Shown: positions 9,514 through 19,056 of the stretch, in pieces
Position numbering within the stretch: position 1 is the stretch's first letter
How the letters are laid out: every line of letters begins with the position of its first letter
Assembly (NCBI RefSeq): GCF_014636865.1
Contig: NZ_BMER01000001.1
Coordinates: forward strand, 2,902,718-2,966,717
Origin: Parapedobacter pyrenivorans
GTDB taxonomy: Bacteria > Bacteroidota > Bacteroidia > Sphingobacteriales > Sphingobacteriaceae
Direction: 5' to 3'
DNA length: 64,000 nucleotides
The notes under the pieces: model-generated
What the model saw: the letters and a program-made list of their open reading frames with translations, nothing else
Told to the model about the DNA's origin: nothing
Database searches by the model: none
Translations under genes and position numbers: made by a program

Positions 9514-10824
9514 ATGTCAAAAATAGCTCATCTTTTGCGGAACCTGTGCCTGTTAAGTATTTGCCTCGGCGCACCGATGCGCAGTATAAACGCGCAAGCG
9601 CAGCATGAGTTCGAATTGCCGGCGCCGTTCCATATGCGGGGTGGCTTACCGAATTTTTTCGACAAAGTAAAGAATCGGATTGGAAGCGAACTTTGTGTGG
9701 CGTATATCGGCGGGAGTATCACCGAAGCAAGGGATGGTTGGCGGGAGTTGACATATCATACGCTCCGGACCTCATTTCCGCACAATACGTTCAAACATGT
9801 CGATGCCGCAATTGGCGGAACAACGTCCACCCTGGGCGTTTTCCGCATGGATCAAGATGTCTTGCGGCACAAACCTGACTTGCTTTTCGTGGAGTTTGCC
9901 GTGAATGACTCTCCGCTGCCACCCGACGTGATTTATCGTTCCATCGAGGGGATTGTGAGAAAGACCTGGTCGGCCAATCCGAATACCGACATATGCTTTG
10001 TATACACCATTACAGAAACAATCGTAGATAAGTTCCGGGAAACGGGGCGCTTTCCCCGTGCCGCCGAAGCGATGGAGCAGGTAGCGCAGCACTATGGCAT
10101 CCCATCCATTCATATCGGAGTGGAGGTTGCCAAGTTGCGCGAAGCCGGGGACCTGGTTTTTACCGGGAACCCCGGCGAGCACCCTGGTAAAATCGTTTTC
10201 ACGGCGGACAAAGTGCACCCACTGCCTGCCTCTGGCCATCCAATCTGTGCACATATCGTGATGAAGCACCTGATGGAGATGCAGGGTCGGAACGCAAGCC
10301 ATAGGCATGAGTTGAAAAAACCGTTCGTATCAGACAATTGGGAAAGTGCTAAAATGCTTTCCCTAAGTGAGTTTGATGAAAATAAAGACTGGGTCAAGCT
10401 GGAACAGGACCATCCAGTGCAAAAGCAGGTAGCTTCATTTATCCCTGCGCTGTATAAGGCCGTCCCCCCTGATGCGACGATCCGCATACGATTTGAAGGT
10501 AACGTATTGGGGTTTTATGATGTGATCGGGCCGGGAAGCGGTATACTCGACGTAAATGTCAACGGCAAGGCGTCTGAAGTAACCCGATTTGATAACCATT
10601 GCATTCACTATCGGAAAACCTTCTTTTTCCTAGACGGATTGAATGATGGCGTTAACGATGTTACGATTAAGGTGTCAGGCAAAGAATTCGACAAGGCGGC
10701 TATTCTGCTGCAAAATCCCAGAAAGCTAACAATGGACGATCCTGCACGATTCGCAGACAATGCATGGTTCCTTGGCAATATATTGATGGTGGGAAAACCG
10801 ATCGCTATCAACTTCGGTGATTAA
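9514..10824 (+). CDS. SGNH/GDSL-family esterase or carbohydrate deacetylase
   Basis: 436 residues from the ATG at 9514; an upstream TTG at 9481 would overlap the previous gene by 20 bases and is less likely. Residues 1-28 look like a signal peptide. Block I is YIGGSIT near residues 64-70 (nucleophile serine), the Gly/Asn blocks are GGTTSTLG and EFAVNDS, and block V is DKVHP near 230-235 (catalytic His). This order fits the SGNH hydrolase fold. A C-terminal beta domain of ~170 residues follows. In a PUL such enzymes usually remove acetyl groups from glycans. It is in the same operon as the glycosidase-like and oxidoreductase genes. Confidence 0.85.
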   Translation: MSKIAHLLRNLCLLSICLGAPMRSINAQAQHEFELPAPFHMRGGLPNFFDKVKNRIGSELCVAYIGGSITEARDGWRELTYHTLRTSFPHNTFKHVDAAIGGTTSTLGVFRMDQDVLRHKPDLLFVEFAVNDSPLPPDVIYRSIEGIVRKTWSANPNTDICFVYTITETIVDKFRETGRFPRAAEAMEQVAQHYGIPSIHIGVEVAKLREAGDLVFTGNPGEHPGKIVFTADKVHPLPASGHPICAHIVMKHLMEMQGRNASHRHELKKPFVSDNWESAKMLSLSEFDENKDWVKLEQDHPVQKQVASFIPALYKAVPPDATIRIRFEGNVLGFYDVIGPGSGILDVNVNGKASEVTRFDNHCIHYRKTFFFLDGLNDGVNDVTIKVSGKEFDKAAILLQNPRKLTMDDPARFADNAWFLGNILMVGKPIAINFGD

Positions 10825-10835
10825 GATAAATTTTT

Positions 10836-13181
10836 ATGGTACAACAGGAAAGATTTAGCGTTGACGGCAGAAGCCTACATTTGGAAACGATGCAGGCAGA
10901 CCTCATCATCATTGGTGGGGGGCTCTCCGGCACGTGTACGGCCATTACGGCGGCACGCCAGGGTATGGAGGTCATATTGGTGCAAGATCGCCCCGTACTC
11001 GGAGGCAATGCTTCCAGCGAAGTACGCCTTTGGGTGTTGGGCGCTACATCCCACATGGGCAACAATAACCGATGGAGCAGGGAGGGCGGCGTGGTCGACG
11101 AGCTATTGGTCGAAAATATGTATCGCAATCCGGAAGGCAATCCCATGATATTTGACTTGGTTCTACTGGATAAAGTAAGCCAAGAACCGAACATCAAATT
11201 ACTCCTCAATACCGCGGTCTATGAGGTGGAGAAGGGCGGTCCGGAATACATTAATGGGGTAAAGGCCTTTTGCAGCCAAAATTCAACGACTTATTACTTA
11301 ACCGCACCCCTGTTTTGTGATTCCTCGGGGGATGGGATCGTAGGATTTCTCGCCGGTGCAGCGTTTCGTATGGGTGCCGAAAGCCGGGACGAATTTGACG
11401 AACTGATGGCACCCGATGCGGAATATGGCGAATTGCTGGGCCATTCGTTATATTTCTACAGCAAAGATGTGGGAACCCCGGTGAGCTTTATTCCACCCTC
11501 ATTCGCAATCGATGTGTCGAAAGAGATTCCGCGTTTCCGTAATTTTAAAGCAAATGAACACGGCTGCCAGCTTTGGTGGGTGGAACACGGTGGCCGTTTG
11601 GATACCGTGCATGACACCGAACGGATCAAATGGGAGCTTTGGCGTGTGGTATACGGGATCTGGGATTACATTAAGAACTCAGCAAGGTTTCCTGAAGCGG
11701 AAACGATGACGCTCGAGTGGGTAGGAATGATTCCCGGTAAACGCGAGAGCCGTCGTTTTGAGGGAGAATACATGCTCTCGCAACGCGACCTCATCGAACA
11801 GCGCACCCATCCCGATGCGGTAGCATATGGGGGTTGGTCTATCGACCTACACCCCGCGGATGGTGTATTCAGCGATCGGCAGCCGTGTAATCAGTGGCAC
11901 AGCAAGGGGGTTTTCCAGATTCCGTACCGTACGTTATATAGCAAAAACATCAAAAACCTGTTTATCGCCGGGCGTATCATCAGTGTAAGCCATGTGGCGT
12001 TTGGTGCAACACGGGTAATGGCTACCAGTGCGTATGTTGGGCAGGCGGTTGCGGTAGCGGCGTCGATCTGTAAGCGGTTCAGTATATTGCCGTCCGCTGT
12101 ATACGCTGATGGGTATATCGATCGCTTGCAGCAGCAATTGATGAAAACAGGGCAGTACATTCCGGGCCTTGCCCTCCATGACGATGCTGATTTGGCGCAA
12201 CAAGCGAATGTATCTGTTTCTAGTGCGTTGTCCTTTTCGGGCTTCAGTGGTGCAGACGTGATATGGCGGCCACTCAATATTTCGGCTGCGCAGCTAATCC
12301 CTTTGCCCGCTGGCAATGTGCCGGGTTTTGTGGTTACTATTGACGCCCATCAGGATACGCAGGTGCTCGTAGAACTGCGGGCAAGCAGCCGCAAGGGTGG
12401 TTTCACGCCCGATGGCGTGCTGGCTCAGGAAACCATCGCATTGCCGGGTGGAAAAACGGAAATCCAATTGGGTTTTGATGTCGCGCTTGACGAGGCGCAA
12501 TATGTATTCCTGACATTCTTGAAAAATGAACACGTGAGTCTTCCCTACACGGAAGAGCGGATAACCGGACTGGTTACGGTATTTAACGGTGTCAATAAAA
12601 AGGTATCCAACAACGGACGGCAACAACCGAAAGCCGGATTGGGAATAGATGAATTTGAATTCTGGTGCCCGCAACGACGGCCGCAGGGCCAGAACATAGC
12701 CTTCACGGTTTCCAAGGCGGTAACGGCATTCGGGGCAGAGAATTTGCGAAATGGAATAGACCGACCCACGACAGCGCCGAATGCCTGGGTTGCTGACCCC
12801 AGCGACGCCAACCCACACGTAATGCTCACCTGGGATCGGCCGCAGTCGATTAGCCGTATCGAGCTGGCTTTCGATACCGATTTCGACCACGCAATGGAGT
12901 CTGTTCTTATGACCCACCCCGAGCGGGTCATGCCTTTTTGCGTCCGTAACTATCGCATAGAAGACGCCAGTGGTCGGTTGGTATATCAGCGAGCGGGTAA
13001 TTACCAAACCCGAAATACGCTTACCTTTGACCGCCCTGTGATAACGGACAAGCTAACCATTTATATGGAACACCCGTCAAAAGATGTACCGGCGTCACTT
13101 TTCGCTATGCGTTGTTACAAAAGCGATCCATTGCGCGTACAGGAAGAAACAAAAGCACAGAAAAATAACGAGCAAAAATGA
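10836..13181 (+). CDS. FAD-dependent oxidoreductase (FAD_oxidored family) with C-terminal beta domains
   Basis: 781 residues. The dinucleotide-binding motif is IIIGGGLSGT near residues 24-33, followed by LVQDRPVLGGNASSEVRLWV near 48-67, which is characteristic of the FAD_oxidored (PF12831-like) family. A second FAD motif, NLFIAGRIISVSHVAFGATRVM, lies near 375-395. Residues ~470-770 add beta-sandwich, discoidin-like segments. M19 (10890), directly before the Rossmann motif, is a possible alternative start. Members of this family are frequent in glycan loci but their substrates are mostly unknown; oxidation of a sugar is plausible. The gene ends in a 4-base ATGA overlap with the following symporter, implying translational coupling. 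Confidence 0.85.
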   Translation: MVQQERFSVDGRSLHLETMQADLIIIGGGLSGTCTAITAARQGMEVILVQDRPVLGGNASSEVRLWVLGATSHMGNNNRWSREGGVVDELLVENMYRNPEGNPMIFDLVLLDKVSQEPNIKLLLNTAVYEVEKGGPEYINGVKAFCSQNSTTYYLTAPLFCDSSGDGIVGFLAGAAFRMGAESRDEFDELMAPDAEYGELLGHSLYFYSKDVGTPVSFIPPSFAIDVSKEIPRFRNFKANEHGCQLWWVEHGGRLDTVHDTERIKWELWRVVYGIWDYIKNSARFPEAETMTLEWVGMIPGKRESRRFEGEYMLSQRDLIEQRTHPDAVAYGGWSIDLHPADGVFSDRQPCNQWHSKGVFQIPYRTLYSKNIKNLFIAGRIISVSHVAFGATRVMATSAYVGQAVAVAASICKRFSILPSAVYADGYIDRLQQQLMKTGQYIPGLALHDDADLAQQANVSVSSALSFSGFSGADVIWRPLNISAAQLIPLPAGNVPGFVVTIDAHQDTQVLVELRASSRKGGFTPDGVLAQETIALPGGKTEIQLGFDVALDEAQYVFLTFLKNEHVSLPYTEERITGLVTVFNGVNKKVSNNGRQQPKAGLGIDEFEFWCPQRRPQGQNIAFTVSKAVTAFGAENLRNGIDRPTTAPNAWVADPSDANPHVMLTWDRPQSISRIELAFDTDFDHAMESVLMTHPERVMPFCVRNYRIEDASGRLVYQRAGNYQTRNTLTFDRPVITDKLTIYMEHPSKDVPASLFAMRCYKSDPLRVQEETKAQKNNEQK

Positions 13182-14830
13182 CCACGCTGGATTACTGGGT
13201 AATTGCCATTTTCTCCATTGGTATTTTAGTGGCCGGACTCTCGATGAGTGACCGCAAAGCTGATATGAAGTCATATTTCGGTGCCAGCGGCGCCTTACCC
13301 TGGTGGATGAGCGGACTCTCCCTTTACATGGGGTTCTTCTCGGCGGGCACGTTTGTGGTGTGGGGAGCGATCGCCTATGAGCAAGGTTGGGTGGCTGTGG
13401 CCATTCAATGGACCATGGCGGTCGCAGGTTTCCTTATCGGACGGTTTATTGCGCCGCGCTGGCGACAAACCGGTGTGTTGACCGCTGCTGAGTTTATACA
13501 ACAACGTTTTGGCAGCAGCGTGCACAAGTTTTACACCTTCGTGTTCCTGTTGATGAGCTTCGCCTATAACGGTGCGTTTCTTTACCCCGTCGCAAAGCTG
13601 GTAAATGTTTCTACCGGCTTGCCTTCGCATTGGGCGATTATCCTTTTTGGCCTTATGGCGGTACTATATACCACTTCTGGAGGTCTTTGGGCGGTCATTG
13701 TCACCAATGTGCTCCAGTTCGTGGTGCTCACTGCGGCGGTGTTGATTGTCGTTCCGTTGGCATTTGACAAGGTAGGTGGTATCGGTCAATTCATTCAGGA
13801 TGCGCCGCTTGGCTTTTTTAACCTCACCGGCGGCGAATATTCCCTTTGGTTCATGGTAGCTTTCGGGTTTTACAACATGGTTTTCATTGGTGGGAATTGG
13901 GCATACGTGCAACGATACACGAGCGTGCCCACTAAACGCGAGGCAAAAAAGGTGGGTTATTTATTCGGTTGGCTATATGTGTTTAGCCCCGTGGTGTGGA
14001 TGTTACCGCCAATGTTGTACCGTATGATCAATGTTGATTTGGGGGGGCTCGAAAATGAAGGAGCATACTTGATGATGTGTAAAGAGGTGTTACCGGCGGG
14101 GATGATGGGCTTGATGATTACGGGGATGATTTTTGCGACTACCGATTCGGTAAATGCATCGCTGAACGTGTCATCGGCCGTGTTTACCAACGATGTCTAT
14201 AAGCGGTTACACCCTGGTTCTTCCAACAAGTCGCTGATGTGGGTGGCACGGCTCTCCACGCTTGGTTTTGGAGTCGTTACGGTATTGATAGCCCTTATGG
14301 TTCCGGCCATGGGGGGGATTGTGGAAGTGGTATTGAGTATCGGAGCGCTCACCGGCGTACCGTTGTATGGGCCGGCGGTATGGGCGCTGTTCTCCAAGCG
14401 CCAAACGGCTTTCTCGGTGTTGTTTGTTACCATCAGTAGCCTGTTGGTCAACCTGTTTTTCAAGTTCGTTTCGCCTGCTTTATTCGAGATCTCGTTGGGC
14501 CGCATGCAGGAAACCGTGCTTGGTGTAACCTTGCCCATCGTACTTCTGGCTGTATTTGAAGTGATATACCGCGATAGACCCTACCGGGTACCGACTGCGA
14601 CGGATGACAACCTCGCTGGAGCTGATGATGCCTCGCAAGGTAGGCGTAGAGGCACTTTGGCGGTAAAGACTATCGCACTATCTCTGCTAGGCGTCGGCCT
14701 GTTGATTTTGCTATTAGGCTTGCTGGCTACCCACGGTAGGGCGGCAGTGCTTATTATTGCGCTGGCCATCTTAGCCCTGGGAGCGGCGCTAATACTGTCG
14801 TTACGGCGAAGCCGGCGGGCCAATGGATAA
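13178..14830 (+). CDS. sodium:solute symporter (SSS family)
   Basis: 550 residues with about 13 hydrophobic segments, the LeuT-like SSS pattern. Landmarks are GASGALPWWMSGLSLYMGFFSAGTFV near residues 32-57, the ATTDSVNASLNVSSAVFTNDVYKRL segment near 320-345 and a final pair of helices near 500-545. SSS carriers take up sugars, sugar acids or amino acids with Na+. It overlaps the oxidoreductase by 4 bases, so it may import that enzyme's substrate or product. It is the last gene of the first operon; a decayed SDR gene on the opposite strand follows immediately. Confidence 0.9.
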   Translation: MTTLDYWVIAIFSIGILVAGLSMSDRKADMKSYFGASGALPWWMSGLSLYMGFFSAGTFVVWGAIAYEQGWVAVAIQWTMAVAGFLIGRFIAPRWRQTGVLTAAEFIQQRFGSSVHKFYTFVFLLMSFAYNGAFLYPVAKLVNVSTGLPSHWAIILFGLMAVLYTTSGGLWAVIVTNVLQFVVLTAAVLIVVPLAFDKVGGIGQFIQDAPLGFFNLTGGEYSLWFMVAFGFYNMVFIGGNWAYVQRYTSVPTKREAKKVGYLFGWLYVFSPVVWMLPPMLYRMINVDLGGLENEGAYLMMCKEVLPAGMMGLMITGMIFATTDSVNASLNVSSAVFTNDVYKRLHPGSSNKSLMWVARLSTLGFGVVTVLIALMVPAMGGIVEVVLSIGALTGVPLYGPAVWALFSKRQTAFSVLFVTISSLLVNLFFKFVSPALFEISLGRMQETVLGVTLPIVLLAVFEVIYRDRPYRVPTATDDNLAGADDASQGRRRGTLAVKTIALSLLGVGLLILLLGLLATHGRAAVLIIALAILALGAALILSLRRSRRANG

Positions 14831-14837
14831 CGGCACA

Positions 14838-15178
14838 CTGCATCGCCGAAAGCCCATGATGATATTTCCTGATAGCCAACTGCCTTGAGCTTATATTTTG
14901 CTTGCATGGCTTTCCATAAGTCCTCTTTGTCCGCCATAACGGTTTGGAGGGACATTTGCAGCGGGGACCCAGCTTTTACATCGAAGTATTCGGCGATCTT
15001 TGGCCACAGATCGTTCCAACGGAACAGATCGCCATTAGCAATATTAAATGCGTGGTTAGCACATTGCGGCTGGGTGGCCGCCCAAACAGTGGCTTTTGCT
15101 AATAGTCCGGCGTCTGTCATTTCCATCAGTTTGTCGTATGCGTCAGGCTTACCCGGAAATCGCTTATCCCATTGAAAA
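14838..15178 (-). pseudogene. remnant of a PRISE-type SDR (progesterone 5-beta-reductase-like) gene
   Basis: On the minus strand a continuous frame encodes about 110 residues that closely resemble the C-terminal half of PRISE-type short-chain reductases. The series is RFPGKPDAYDKLMEMTDAGL, then ATVWAATQPQCANHAFNIAN, GDLFRWNDLWPKIAEYF, and the MSLQTVMADKEDLW segment. Family members are about 350 residues; here the N-terminal ~200 residues, including the NAD(P)-binding motif, are absent. At the other end the frame runs into the reverse complement of the symporter gene without its normal C-terminus. No start codon fits. This is therefore a truncated leftover between two operons. Confidence 0.75.
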
Positions 15179-15250
15179 CATTGAGGGTTTTAGGCTGTTA
15201 ACCATAAGGAATCAAAAGTATTGTAGCTTTTCATAACCAAAAACAGCGCC

Positions 15251-15586
15251 ATGAGTGAACACTATTACGATGAAAAAGATTTAGCAAAGTTTGGCAACAT
15301 CGGCGAATTTCAAAAAGAACTGGGTGATCGCTTTTTCGCTTATTATGGGGAAGTATTCAAGGACAGTGAATTATCAGCGCGGGAAAAATCGCTAATTGCG
15401 CTGGCAGTAGCACATGCCGTGCAATGCCCTTACTGTATCGATGCCTATAGTACGGACGCCTATGAAAAAGGATGGAGCGAAGCGCAGCTGATGGAAGCGG
15501 TTCATGTTGCAGCGGCCATACGGGGCGGAGCTTCCCTGGTGCACGGTGTGCAGATGATGAACAAGGTAAAAAAAATAGCCATGTAA
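15251..15586 (+). CDS. carboxymuconolactone decarboxylase-like protein of arsenosugar cluster
   Basis: 111 residues, the usual length of a single-domain CMD/AhpD-fold protein. The redox motif is CPYCID near residues 59-64 with a downstream histidine (EAVHVAAAIRGGASLVHG), the signature of peroxidase-like members. A dedicated 'arsenosugar biosynthesis-associated peroxidase-like' subgroup is known beside the radical SAM gene arsS, which starts 2 bases after this stop codon. It is the first gene of a six-gene operon. Its exact role in the pathway is not established; protection or thiol chemistry near arsenic is an inference. Confidence 0.85.
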   Translation: MSEHYYDEKDLAKFGNIGEFQKELGDRFFAYYGEVFKDSELSAREKSLIALAVAHAVQCPYCIDAYSTDAYEKGWSEAQLMEAVHVAAAIRGGASLVHGVQMMNKVKKIAM

Positions 15587-15588
15587 CG

Positions 15589-16638
15589 ATGAAGTCATTA
15601 AAGGCACAACATCATTCTCTGGCCGATGCCCATGCACAGTTAGCCATCCTGGCGTATGGCCAAGACGGTACCGCCATCCCCATTTCCTTCCGGGATAAAC
15701 TGGCCCAATCCCAGTCGTATCCCTTCAAGGCCCGGCAAATCGACACCTTGCAGGTCAATATCGGTAAGATGTGCAACCAAACATGTAAGCATTGCCACGT
15801 GGATGCCGGGCCTGACCGCAAAGAGATCATGACCGCGGAGACCATGCAGCTATGCCTTGACGTGCTTCGACAGCATGAGCAGCTCACCGTCGTAGACCTT
15901 ACCGGCGGAGCCCCCGAGATGAATCCCAACTTCCGCTGGTTTGTGGAACAGCTGACCCGGTTGGGGAAACACGTTATCGTACGATGTAATCTCACTATCA
16001 TCCTGGCGAATAAAAAATATGCCGACCTGCCGGATTTCTATCGGAAACATCGTGTCGAAGTCGTTTCCTCGCTTCCCTTCTACGCCCAGGACAGGACCGA
16101 CAGGCAACGGGGCAATGGCGTATTTGACGCCAGCATCCACGCACTTCAGCTGCTCAACCGTGCCGGCTACGGAAAGGAGGGATCCGGAATGAAACTCAAT
16201 CTGGTTTACAATCCTTCAGGCGCTTTTCTGCCATCCGGCCAAATTGCTTTGGAAACAACCTACAGAGAGGTACTCAGGCAGCGGTTTTCCATTGAGTTCA
16301 ACGAGTTGTTTGTCATTACGAATATGCCCATCAGCCGTTTTCTTGATTATTTATTGATGAGCGGTAATTACGAAAGCTATATGGAAAAGCTTATCCATGC
16401 GTATAATCCGGCGGCAGCGGCAAACGTAATGTGCCGCAACACCCTTTCCGTGGGGTGGGACGGCTATCTGTACGATTGCGATTTCAATCAGATGCTCGAA
16501 TTGAAAGTCAATTGCGAGAGTCAACACATCCGCGAGTTCAATCATCAGACATTAAAGGAAAGAGAAATCGTTGTAGGCAACCATTGCTATGGGTGCACAG
16601 CCGGATCGGGATCAAGCTGCGGAGGTACGATAGCATAA
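15589..16638 (+). CDS. arsS: arsenosugar biosynthesis radical SAM protein ArsS
   Basis: 349 residues from ATG 15589, two bases after the CMD gene stop; the frame is open further upstream but overlaps that gene. The radical SAM cluster motif is CNQTCKHC with cysteines at residues 62, 66 and 69, followed by HVDAGPDR. The C-terminus holds a cysteine-rich DUF3641-type segment (HCYGCTAGSGSSCGG). ArsS transfers the 5'-deoxyadenosyl group of SAM to dimethylated arsenic, making the arsenosugar precursor. Identification rests on this two-domain layout and on the two glycosyltransferases and peroxidase-like gene that flank it. An ArsM methyltransferase is not in this window. Confidence 0.9.
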   Translation: MKSLKAQHHSLADAHAQLAILAYGQDGTAIPISFRDKLAQSQSYPFKARQIDTLQVNIGKMCNQTCKHCHVDAGPDRKEIMTAETMQLCLDVLRQHEQLTVVDLTGGAPEMNPNFRWFVEQLTRLGKHVIVRCNLTIILANKKYADLPDFYRKHRVEVVSSLPFYAQDRTDRQRGNGVFDASIHALQLLNRAGYGKEGSGMKLNLVYNPSGAFLPSGQIALETTYREVLRQRFSIEFNELFVITNMPISRFLDYLLMSGNYESYMEKLIHAYNPAAAANVMCRNTLSVGWDGYLYDCDFNQMLELKVNCESQHIREFNHQTLKEREIVVGNHCYGCTAGSGSSCGGTIA

Positions 16639-16652
16639 CTAACCTAGCAAGT

Positions 16653-17258
16653 ATGGCGCGAGCGGATATCCTGATCATATTTGCCAAAATGCCGGTTTAT
16701 GGCAAGGTAAAAACCCGTCTTGCTGTTTCCATTGGCCATGCCGCGGCTTTGGAAATTTACCGGCAACTGTTGAGCCATACCCTCAATATGGCGACGAAAG
16801 TAAAAGCCGAAAAAATCATGTTTTATTCCGACGAGACTACGCTTGATCTTACAATTGCCCCTGGTTTCGCAAACGCCACGCAGTGTGGCGACGATTTAGG
16901 GGAGCGAATGAAAAATGCATTTACTGATGTGTTCGGGCAAGGGTATGCCAAGGCAGTAATTGTTGGTACGGACTGCCCTGCTATAGATGAAACGATTGTA
17001 GCAACAGCTTTCGATACACTGGACAAACGGGATGTTGTCATCGGCCCCGCATATGACGGTGGTTACTATTTGTTGGGAATGAAGCGGGCACATCCAACGT
17101 TGTTCGAAAATATTCCGTGGAGTACAGCAGCCGTTTTTGAGAAGACCGTAGCGATTTGCAAAAACGATGGACTCAGTTATTCGCTTTTGCCGCCGTTGCC
17201 CGACGTCGACGAAGAAAAGGATCTGCCGCATCTGGCAAAAATGAACCAACATGGATAA
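16653..17258 (+). CDS. TIGR04282-type glycosyltransferase of arsenosugar cluster (DUF2064)
   Basis: 201 residues from ATG 16653, 14 bases after arsS. The start is supported by the family's MxxADILIIFAKMPxYGKVKTRL opening. GTDCPAIDE near residues 108-116 and YDGGYYLLGMK near 132-142 are the nucleotide-sugar-handling motifs of the DUF2064/GT-A-like group known as TIGR04282. These proteins occur with arsS and are thought to act on the sugar moiety of arsenosugars. The 3' end overlaps the next glycosyltransferase by 8 bases, indicating coupled translation. Confidence 0.88.
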   Translation: MARADILIIFAKMPVYGKVKTRLAVSIGHAAALEIYRQLLSHTLNMATKVKAEKIMFYSDETTLDLTIAPGFANATQCGDDLGERMKNAFTDVFGQGYAKAVIVGTDCPAIDETIVATAFDTLDKRDVVIGPAYDGGYYLLGMKRAHPTLFENIPWSTAAVFEKTVAICKNDGLSYSLLPPLPDVDEEKDLPHLAKMNQHG

Positions 17259-17958
17259 TCGACAGTCGACCTTCTTAAGTATCATCATTCCGACATACAA
17301 TGAGGCCGGTCAAATCGTTCGTACCCTCAACAAAATACGTGCGGCGAATGAGACGCATCATACGGAAATAATTGTCGTAGACGGTGGCAGTACCGACAAT
17401 ACGGTTGCTTTAGCAGTCGCCGCGCGGGCAATTGTGGTGCACAGCGAACAGAAGGGAAGAGCGGCTCAAATGAACAAAGGGGTTGCCGGGGCAATAGGAG
17501 AGATGCTTTATTTTCTACATGCAGATAGCATTCCGCCCATTAACTTTATGCACGACATTCGGGCGGCCCATTCACAGGGGGTAAAAAGCGGATGCTTCAG
17601 GCTTGCCTTTGACTGTCACCACTGGTTTCTGAGGGCAAACGCCTGGTTTACCCGGTTTGATCTCAATGCCTTCCGCTTTGGCGATCAAAGTCTATTTGTA
17701 ACCAAAGCGGTATTTCAGAAGTCGGGCGGATTCAGGGATGATTTGTACATCATGGAAGACCAAGAGATCATACACCGCTTAAAGAAACACGGAAAATTCG
17801 CCGTGCTGAACGACAGCGTTGTCACTTCTGCCCGGAAATACCTGGAAAATGGCATATACCGGATGCAGGGTATTTTTTACGCCACGTGGATTTTATACTA
17901 CCTCGGATATCCGCAGGCCCGTTTGGTCAAGTTGCATCGGAAATTTTTAAGGAGATAA
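17251..17958 (+). CDS. TIGR04283-type family 2 glycosyltransferase of arsenosugar cluster
   Basis: 235 residues. It opens with the GT2 pattern LSIIIPTYNEAGQIVRTL, then IIVVDGGSTDNT near residues 47-58 and the DXD-like LHADSIPP near 90-97. MEDQEIIHRLKKHGKF near 168-183 is the acceptor-side motif. The TIGR04283 group is a short form of GT2 associated with arsenosugar genes. It overlaps the preceding gene by 8 bases. The probable role is glycosyl transfer onto the arsenic-containing ribosyl intermediate; acceptor and donor are not known from sequence. Confidence 0.88.
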   Translation: MDNRQSTFLSIIIPTYNEAGQIVRTLNKIRAANETHHTEIIVVDGGSTDNTVALAVAARAIVVHSEQKGRAAQMNKGVAGAIGEMLYFLHADSIPPINFMHDIRAAHSQGVKSGCFRLAFDCHHWFLRANAWFTRFDLNAFRFGDQSLFVTKAVFQKSGGFRDDLYIMEDQEIIHRLKKHGKFAVLNDSVVTSARKYLENGIYRMQGIFYATWILYYLGYPQARLVKLHRKFLRR

Positions 17959-17982
17959 TCATTGTTAATTGAGTTGGCAACT

Positions 17983-19056
17983 ATGAAACCCAATGATGAA
18001 AATGCAAAGTTACCGCCGGCACAGCGGCCCTTTCGGGTGCTGATTATATCAGGCTCCCAACGAAGGCAATACAATTGTCCGGGCGTTGACAGCAAATCCC
18101 GGACGCTGATGTTAAAGATGGCGGAAATGTTACCCAAGGAATGGGAAATCGATTACGAAGACCTGGGTAACGTTTATGCGAGAGCGGGAATACAAAGTTG
18201 CAATGCATGTGTATCGACGGCCATGGCCCTTTGTGTGTGGCCCTGCAATTGCTATAAAAAGGATAGCCGTAAAGAACCCGATCTGATGTGGAACCTAGAC
18301 CTGTATGCCCGGTTGGATATGGCAGATGCCTGGGCTATTATCGGCCCGATCAACTGGTACAGCTGCAGCAGTAACCTAAAACTGATGTTCGATCGGCTGG
18401 TGTGCATGAATGGTGGCAACCCGGATGAAAAAAGCATCGACCACAAAAATCCGGAAAAAGCCATGGCTTTGGAACACACCGCGCGGTGGGAGTCGATGAG
18501 CCTGAATCATTTGGAAGGGCGAACAGCAGCCTTCTTTTGCTATGGAGACGAAGGAGGCGATGAACTAGACGAAGCAGGGCGCCCGAAAATCCTACAGCAC
18601 AAACATTATTTTGACCCGGTCCAAGAACCCTTTAGCGATGAACGCAATGCGTATGCATCCCTGGTGTGGCAGTGCCGCTATGGAGGGGTAGAAGTGCCAG
18701 ATCAGCTATGGAAATGCGGCATTACCGGTAGCGGTAAAAAATACAGCGATAATCAAGCGGAGCATATGGTTCTTGAAAACGAATTTATGGCTTCATTTTT
18801 CACCTGGGTGCAGGATTTTGAAAATTTCGTCCGGCAGAAGGGCAAAGTGCCACCAAACAGGTACAGGGCCTACGGTTATAAAGCACCGAGGCATTTTTGG
18901 GAAAATATAAAAGATGGCATACGGTATGTTCGCATGATGGTGGGCAAGGCGCCCAAAGGTTCTTCACCTCGCATACAGCAAGACCTCGGGTTGAATAAAG
19001 GTGTTACTTGGCACACCAAAAAAGGCGAAGGAGAAAAACTGAGGCGCCATGACTAA
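17983..19056 (+). CDS. flavodoxin-like NAD(P)H-dependent FMN reductase family protein
   Basis: 357 residues from ATG 17983. A TTG at 17962 lies seven bases after an AAGGAG-like element (17949-17954) and would add seven residues; either start is possible. The N-terminal part has the flavodoxin/FMN-reductase strand VLIISGSQRR, then CNACVSTAMALC near residues 66-77, and the GPINWYSCSSNLKLMFDRL flavin-binding-like turn near 120-138. The following 200 residues are an extension without a family I recognise. It lies within the arsenosugar operon and overlaps the next gene by 8 bases. Electron delivery to the radical SAM or hydroxylase steps is an inference. Confidence 0.78.
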   Translation: MKPNDENAKLPPAQRPFRVLIISGSQRRQYNCPGVDSKSRTLMLKMAEMLPKEWEIDYEDLGNVYARAGIQSCNACVSTAMALCVWPCNCYKKDSRKEPDLMWNLDLYARLDMADAWAIIGPINWYSCSSNLKLMFDRLVCMNGGNPDEKSIDHKNPEKAMALEHTARWESMSLNHLEGRTAAFFCYGDEGGDELDEAGRPKILQHKHYFDPVQEPFSDERNAYASLVWQCRYGGVEVPDQLWKCGITGSGKKYSDNQAEHMVLENEFMASFFTWVQDFENFVRQKGKVPPNRYRAYGYKAPRHFWENIKDGIRYVRMMVGKAPKGSSPRIQQDLGLNKGVTWHTKKGEGEKLRRHD

